64,000 nt of DNA from Tetragonia tetragonoides (lineage: Eukaryota > Streptophyta > Magnoliopsida > Caryophyllales > Aizoaceae). The stretch lies in NCBI GenBank assembly GCA_038025085.1, contig CM076141.1:11720001-11784000 (forward strand), written 5' to 3'. The stretch's first letter is position 1, and every line of letters starts with the position of its first letter. A model generated the notes under the pieces. That model did no database searches. It was not told where the DNA came from and saw only the letters and a list, made by a program, of their open reading frames with translations. The position numbers and the translations under genes were made by a program. Positions 59,300 through 64,000 of this stretch are shown piece after piece.

Positions 59300-60559
59300 A
59301 TGGGTAACGGCAAGAGAGGGCGGCCTAGGAAAAATCCGGTGACTGAGGAAGGTGGCGGAACAATGAATAAGGCGAAGAATCCAATGACGGTGAATGCTAA
59401 GAAAACCAAAGCTATTCTACAGATTCAAGGGATAACCCCGATGGATCTAGAGGAGGCTCTTAAGGTCTTGAGTGCGAAATAGGGTTGCTGCTACTGTGGG
59501 CGGTGGTGATGCTCCTCGATCTTCCTCGAATTCGTCTTGGGCAGATGAGGTTGATGAAGTAGAGAAATCCCAGGTAAACCCTAAACCAATTTTTGAATCA
59601 CCTGTAGCTAGTGGCATGATGAAGAAGAAACCTAGGGTGAATTTGATTTATGTGATATACCTGATGAGGTTAAGTACTGGAGTTCTGCTGTATATTGCTA
59701 TTTGATTGGGGGTACACCACCAGCTAGGGTTATGGAAGACTATTTTAGAAGTATTTGGGGGAAATGGGGTATAGACAAGATATCTGCAATGCCTAATGGG
59801 GTTTACTTAATGAGATTTCACAGAATTGAATCCCAAAAGGAAGTGTTACATGAAGGACCTCGGGTTTATAGGAGGAGGCCTTTAATAATCAAAGGATGGC
59901 ACCCTGAGGTTGACTTACGAAAAGAGGAGGTTAAGAAGGTACGAATTTGGATTCGTTTGCCAGGCCTTGACCTAAAATACTGGGGTTGGCCTAGTCTTAG
60001 TAAAATTGCTAGCAATGTGGGTACACCTATCAAAGCTGACACTGCTACTGTACAGAGAGATAGAATTCACCATGCTAGGGTTATGGTGGAAGTAGAGATT
60101 GCTCAAGAATACCCGCAAAAGATTGAGTTTGACAATGAGCATGGGGAGGAGGAGGTACAGAAAGTCAGATATGAGTGGCTACCCTTAAAGTGCACTGAGT
60201 GTAAGGGGGTAGGCCACGATGGGGAGACCTGTAAGGAGAAGGAAATAGAAAGGAGAGCTGCCAGGGCTCAAGCTAGACAAAGAAGGCAGCAGGCAACAGA
60301 GGGGATAAGTACAGCTGGCCTGCCTGAGAACACTAGGCAAGTGCAGCAGACTGATAATGGGATAGTAACAGCAAGTGATGGGGCAGGGGTTGTAGCCAGG
60401 CTCATACCAGCAGCTACAATTTCCACTAGTAATGGCTTTGGGGTGCTGCACATTGAGGAAATAGAGGAGAGAACAACTGATACAACACCAAGTGAGACTA
60501 TGCACAATGAAGAAGCAGGAAATAAAGGCGGGGGAAACCCCTCTGTGGGTAATGGATAG
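59300..60559 (+). pseudogene. LINE ORF1, DUF4283 plus CCHC zinc knuckle
   Basis: It begins MGNGKRGRPRKNP, an AT-hook-like basic start. The frame changes near 59475 and again near 59640, after which a long open frame follows. The DUF4283-like region includes YWSSAVYCYLIGGTPPARVM and GVYLMRFHRIESQKEVLHEG, then IWIRLPGLDLKYWG. The zinc knuckle is CTECKGVGHDGETC (CX2CX4HX4C). The tail is glutamine/arginine-rich and then unstructured. Proteins of this type coat LINE RNA. The product differs from the RRM-type ORF1 of the LINE at 42.8-49.8 kb. Confidence 0.82.
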
Positions 60560-63500
60560 CTGGGGATTCTGGAACATAAGAGGCCTTAATAAACCTACAA
60601 AATAAGCTGAGGTTAGATGGTGGCTTCAGCAGAATAAGATAGGTTTATTTGGTCTCTTGGAGACTAAGGTGAAATCAATCAATTTTCCTTAGTCTCTAGT
60701 GGTCTTGGGCAGACTGGAGTTTCACAACTAACAACTCTTGTCATAGTGGAGGTAGAGTCTAGGTTTTGTGGATGCTGATGTATTTTATGTTACAGTCAGG
60801 CATAAAAGTGATCAACTGGTTCATTGTGCAGTGGTTCATACAGCCACTGGTAAGCAATTTGATTGTACTTTTGTTTATAGTCATAATGATCATGGGTTGA
60901 GGAAACAGTTATGGGAGGATTTATGCAGAATTCAAGGTTGGTGTAGAGGGCCTTGGGTGGTTTGTGGTGATTTTAATTGTGTCTTACAGCTGAATGAGAG
61001 AATTGGAGGGAATCCTGTAACTCTAGCTGAGATAGAAGACTTCAGGGGTTGTGTAAGTGATTGTGATTTGCAAGAAATGAAGACATGGGGAGTTTTTTTC
61101 ACTTGGTGCAACAAGCAGAAAGAAAATGATAGAATCATGAGTAGACTAGATAGAGTCCTAGTCAATGATCAGTGGGTACAACATTTTGAGCACACCATGG
61201 TGAATTTCTTGCCTAAGGGGCTGTTTGACCATAATCCAGCTGTGGTGAGATGTTTTCCTAACATGAATATGGGGGGAAAGCAATTCAGGTACTTTAATAT
61301 GTGGAGCCAAGTGCCAGAATTTGAAAGCACTGTCAATAGCTCCTGGAATGTGACAGTTCATGGCACTCTGATGTACAAGGTGGTGTCAAAATTGAAGTTA
61401 CTTAAGAAGGGGCTCTTGCAGCTAAATAGAAGTAAATTCAGTGAGGTGAAAAGGAGAGCAGATGAGGCTCATAGACTGCTCAACCAGTATCAAGCTGAAC
61501 TGCAACAAAACCCCCATGACCCTAGGCTGGCAACAAAGGAAAGGGAGCTTACAGATAATTATAGAGATATGGATAAAGCTAGAGCCAGCTTTCTCAAACA
61601 AAAAGCTAAGGCCCATTGGCTTCGTGAGGGTAACATAAATTTTGCTTTTTTTTCACTCTTGCATAAGGAATAGAAGACATTTTAACAAGGTTTACACTAT
61701 CCACAAACTGGATGGGACTCATGTGGAAAAACCAGAAGAAGTAGCTGCAGCCTTTGTTGAGTACTACACCCAGTTGCTGGGCTCTTCAAATAGCTCTAGA
61801 CAGCCTGTGAACCAGGGGATTGTGCACACTGGGAGGATATTGGACAATCATCATCATGATATATTATTGAACCCTATTTCAGCAGAAGAGGTCAAGAGAG
61901 TCATGTTCTCTATCCCTGGAGGAAAAGCTCCTGGACCAGATGGGTATGGCAGTCAGTTCTTTAAAGACTCATGGCATATAGTGGGACCTGATATTACTGC
62001 AGCTATCTTGGATTTCTTCTCGTCAGGAAAATTTCTTACTCAGGTGAGCACTACCATTCTTACTATGGTGCCTAAAGTAGCAAATCCTAGCTCAGTAACT
62101 GAATTTAGACCTATAGCATGCTGTTCAGTTATTTACAAATGTGTAGCAAAATTACTCTGCAAAAGATTAAAATTGGGGCTCCCTGATATCATTTCTGACA
62201 CTCAAGGGGCTTTTGTTGAGGGGAGACAAATTGTAGAGAATATTATGATTTGTCAAGATTTGCTAAAACACTATGGCAGGAAGTCTATAACCCCTAGATG
62301 CCTTATGAAAATTGATCTGGAAAAAGGCATATGACTCAATTGAATGGGATTTTTTGGAGAAAATGATGATGGGTCTGAATTTCCCATGCAAATTCAGGGG
62401 GTGGGTTATGACTTGTGTCAAGACCACAAAATACACTATATCCTTGAATGGTGGTTTATTTGGGTTCTTTGCAGGGGGTAGAGGGCTAAGGCAAGGTGAT
62501 CCCTTGTCACCCCTTTTGTTTGTGATCTGTATGGAATACCTCACTAGGATCTTCAATGTAATAGGCCAGCTCCCTGGGTTTGGTTACCACCCAATGTGCA
62601 GTGCTCTGGGTATCACCCATTTATCTTTTGCTGATGACTTGTTGGTTTTCTGCTCTGGTAATGTGAGGTCAATGCAACTACTTTTACAAGGCTTTAAATC
62701 TTTCTCACTTGCATCTGATTTGGTGATGAATGAAAGGAAGTCTGAGATGTAATTTGGCAATGTGAGTAAGGAGGTGCAGGATGTCATGACTCAAGTATCT
62801 GGTTTTAAGGTGGGCACTATCCCTTTTAAATATCTAGGAGTGCCAGTGGCATCCAAGAGATTGAATGTTGCTGATTGTGATATTTTGCTTGACAAAATGT
62901 GTGCAAAAATTAGAATTTGGAGTTCCAGGCATCTTTCTTATGCTGGGAGAGTGCAGTTGGTTCAGTCAGTTCTAATGACTATTCATTCTTACCGGGCTTC
63001 AGTTTTTGTTCTACCTACTATGGTGTTAGACAAGATAGCAACAATCTGTAGAAACTTTCTATGGGAGGGAAAGATGACTTATAGCAAAGCACCCCCTATT
63101 TCATGGGAGAAGATATGTCAACCAAAAAGAAGGGGAGGACTGAGTATTAAGGATTGTCATAAGTGGAATGTTGCTTACATGGGGAAATATGTGTGGTTGC
63201 TAGCACAAGAAGCAAATTCTCTATGGGTAAGGTTGACTCATCACTTATATATGCCCCAAGGAAATTGGGAGGACCATGTCCCTCCAAGCACTGCAAGTTG
63301 GGCATGGAAAAAGATTTGTCAAGTGAGGGACAAGCTAATAGGAGGGTATATAGGAGCCAGATGGGATCAGAACAGTAAGGGAGTATACTCTGTGGCCAGT
63401 GGGTATACTTGGCTTCAGGTGCAGGACACTAAAGTTCAATGCTACATGGGTATGGAATAAGAGGAATGTGCCTAAGCATTCTTTTATGTGCTGGATGGCA

Positions 63501-63949
63501 ATGCATAATAGACTCAAAACAAAAGAATGGTACTGCAAAATAGGAGGAATACTGATGATAAATGTTTACTCTGTGACCTGCATACTGAAACACAAAAACA
63601 CCTGTTTTTTGAGTGTCAATTCAGTAGCAGATGCTATGAGATTATCTGTGGTTGGTTGGAAATAGGGATCAAAAGGAATTTTGACAGTTTATGGTTGTGG
63701 ATATACAGAAGATACAAGGATACCAAGTTCAGGAAGCAAATTCTTTATGCTGCGACTGCAGGACTGGTTTACTATGTCTGGAAAGCCAGGAATCAAGCTC
63801 TCTGGGAGCAGACAGTCCCCTCCCCTGCAACTAGCATGCGAAGGTTGAAGGAAGATGTGTTGTTGAGGAACACTAGCCTTCTCCCAAAGAAGATTTCACA
63901 TATAGATAAGGATTGGTATAATACACTTATACATAGGAAATGTTGTTAG
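60552..63949 (+). pseudogene. LINE ORF2: endonuclease and reverse transcriptase
   Basis: Starts MDSWGFWNIRGLNKPTK with the ATG overlapping the ORF1 stop (ATGGATAG, 60552-60559). Endonuclease motifs are WNIRGLN, GDFNCVL, SRLDRVLVN and FDHNPAV. Reverse transcriptase motifs are GGKAPGPDGYGSQFFK, FRPIACCSVIYK, QGAFVEGRQI, KAYDSIEWDF, GLRQGDPLSPLLF and the catalytic FADDLLVF, then FKYLGVPV. The end carries a zinc-binding pattern CLLCDLHTETQKHLFFEC. Breaks: TAA at 60603, TAG near 60690, a base loss near 60765, a T-run frameshift near 61645, an extra G near 62327, TAA near 62750, and shifts near 63445 and 63530. No RNase H is present. Confidence 0.85.
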
Positions 63950-64000
63950 AAAAGTCTCACAGTTTTTTGATGCTTATGTTTTCTGTTGCTTAGAGTTACA

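Larger units (their letters stand above)
59251..64000 (+). mobile_element. Third LINE: DUF4283/CCHC ORF1, ORF2 without RNase H, decayed
   Basis: The presumed 5' UTR (gggccactttctctctagac) precedes ORF1 at 59300. ORF1 has a DUF4283-like domain and a CCHC knuckle. ORF2 starts at 60552, overlapping the ORF1 stop, and carries endonuclease, reverse transcriptase and a zinc-binding region, ending at 63949. No RNase H follows and the 3' UTR continues to the window edge. Several frameshifts and stops make it inactive. Neither a poly-A nor a target duplication lies within the window. Confidence 0.88.

Overview
This is a stretch of plant nuclear genome. The genes have GT-AG introns and belong to plant-only families: a pectate lyase, LRR receptor kinases and an F-box/FBD protein. 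The spacers are AT-rich and full of MITEs, LINEs and microsatellites. The protein families fit a eudicot. I would tentatively place it in the Caryophyllales (amaranth/beet/spinach relatives), from the style of the F-box proteins and an RRM-bearing LINE like the beet BNR family, but that is a weak inference. I see no bacterial-type operon, CRISPR array, rRNA or convincing tRNA.

Genes. (1) A seven-exon pectate lyase (+, 6135-11301; 448 aa predicted). Its promoter has a TATA box and three CACGTG boxes. (2) TMKL1, an LRR receptor-like pseudokinase (-, 13817-19257; two exons, 676 aa, one 3.4-kb intron). (3) A small plastid-targeted membrane protein of unknown function (-, 23966-26415; four exons, 178 aa). 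(4, 5) Two tandem F-box/FBD genes (+, 26813-28796 and 29650-32878). Both carry reading-frame breaks, and the second has a solo LTR in its first intron. (6) A full-length LRR receptor kinase of the RGF1-receptor (RGI/RCH1) type (+, 38042-41588; 1153 aa). From memory, neighbouring Arabidopsis loci on chromosome 3 carry pectate lyase, TMKL1 and RGI-type genes, so the gene-rich half looks like a conserved ancestral block.

Repeats. 1-2440 holds direct repeat copies split by a hAT-type MITE, then a Stowaway MITE. 19.3-24 kb is spacer with a second hAT MITE. From 42.8 kb to the end the window is almost only transposons: an antisense L1-type LINE with an RRM ORF1 and a terminal RNase H (42.8-49.8 kb), itself hit by a hAT MITE; a Tourist-like MITE; a 5'-truncated LINE with clear target-site duplications (51300-53949); a microsatellite-rich spacer with possible Helitron and MULE-type pieces (54-59 kb); and a third, different LINE with a DUF4283/CCHC ORF1 that runs off the window (59.25-64 kb).

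The genes do not form one pathway. Pectate lyase, TMKL1 and the RGI-type kinase are all secreted or plasma-membrane proteins, but their proximity reflects genome history rather than a shared operon. I did not find a convincing previously undescribed system. The most interesting points are the exactly delimited nested insertions, LINE decay by stop codons that all lie one C-to-T change from sense codons, three separate LINE lineages within 21 kb, and the degraded kinase motifs of TMKL1.
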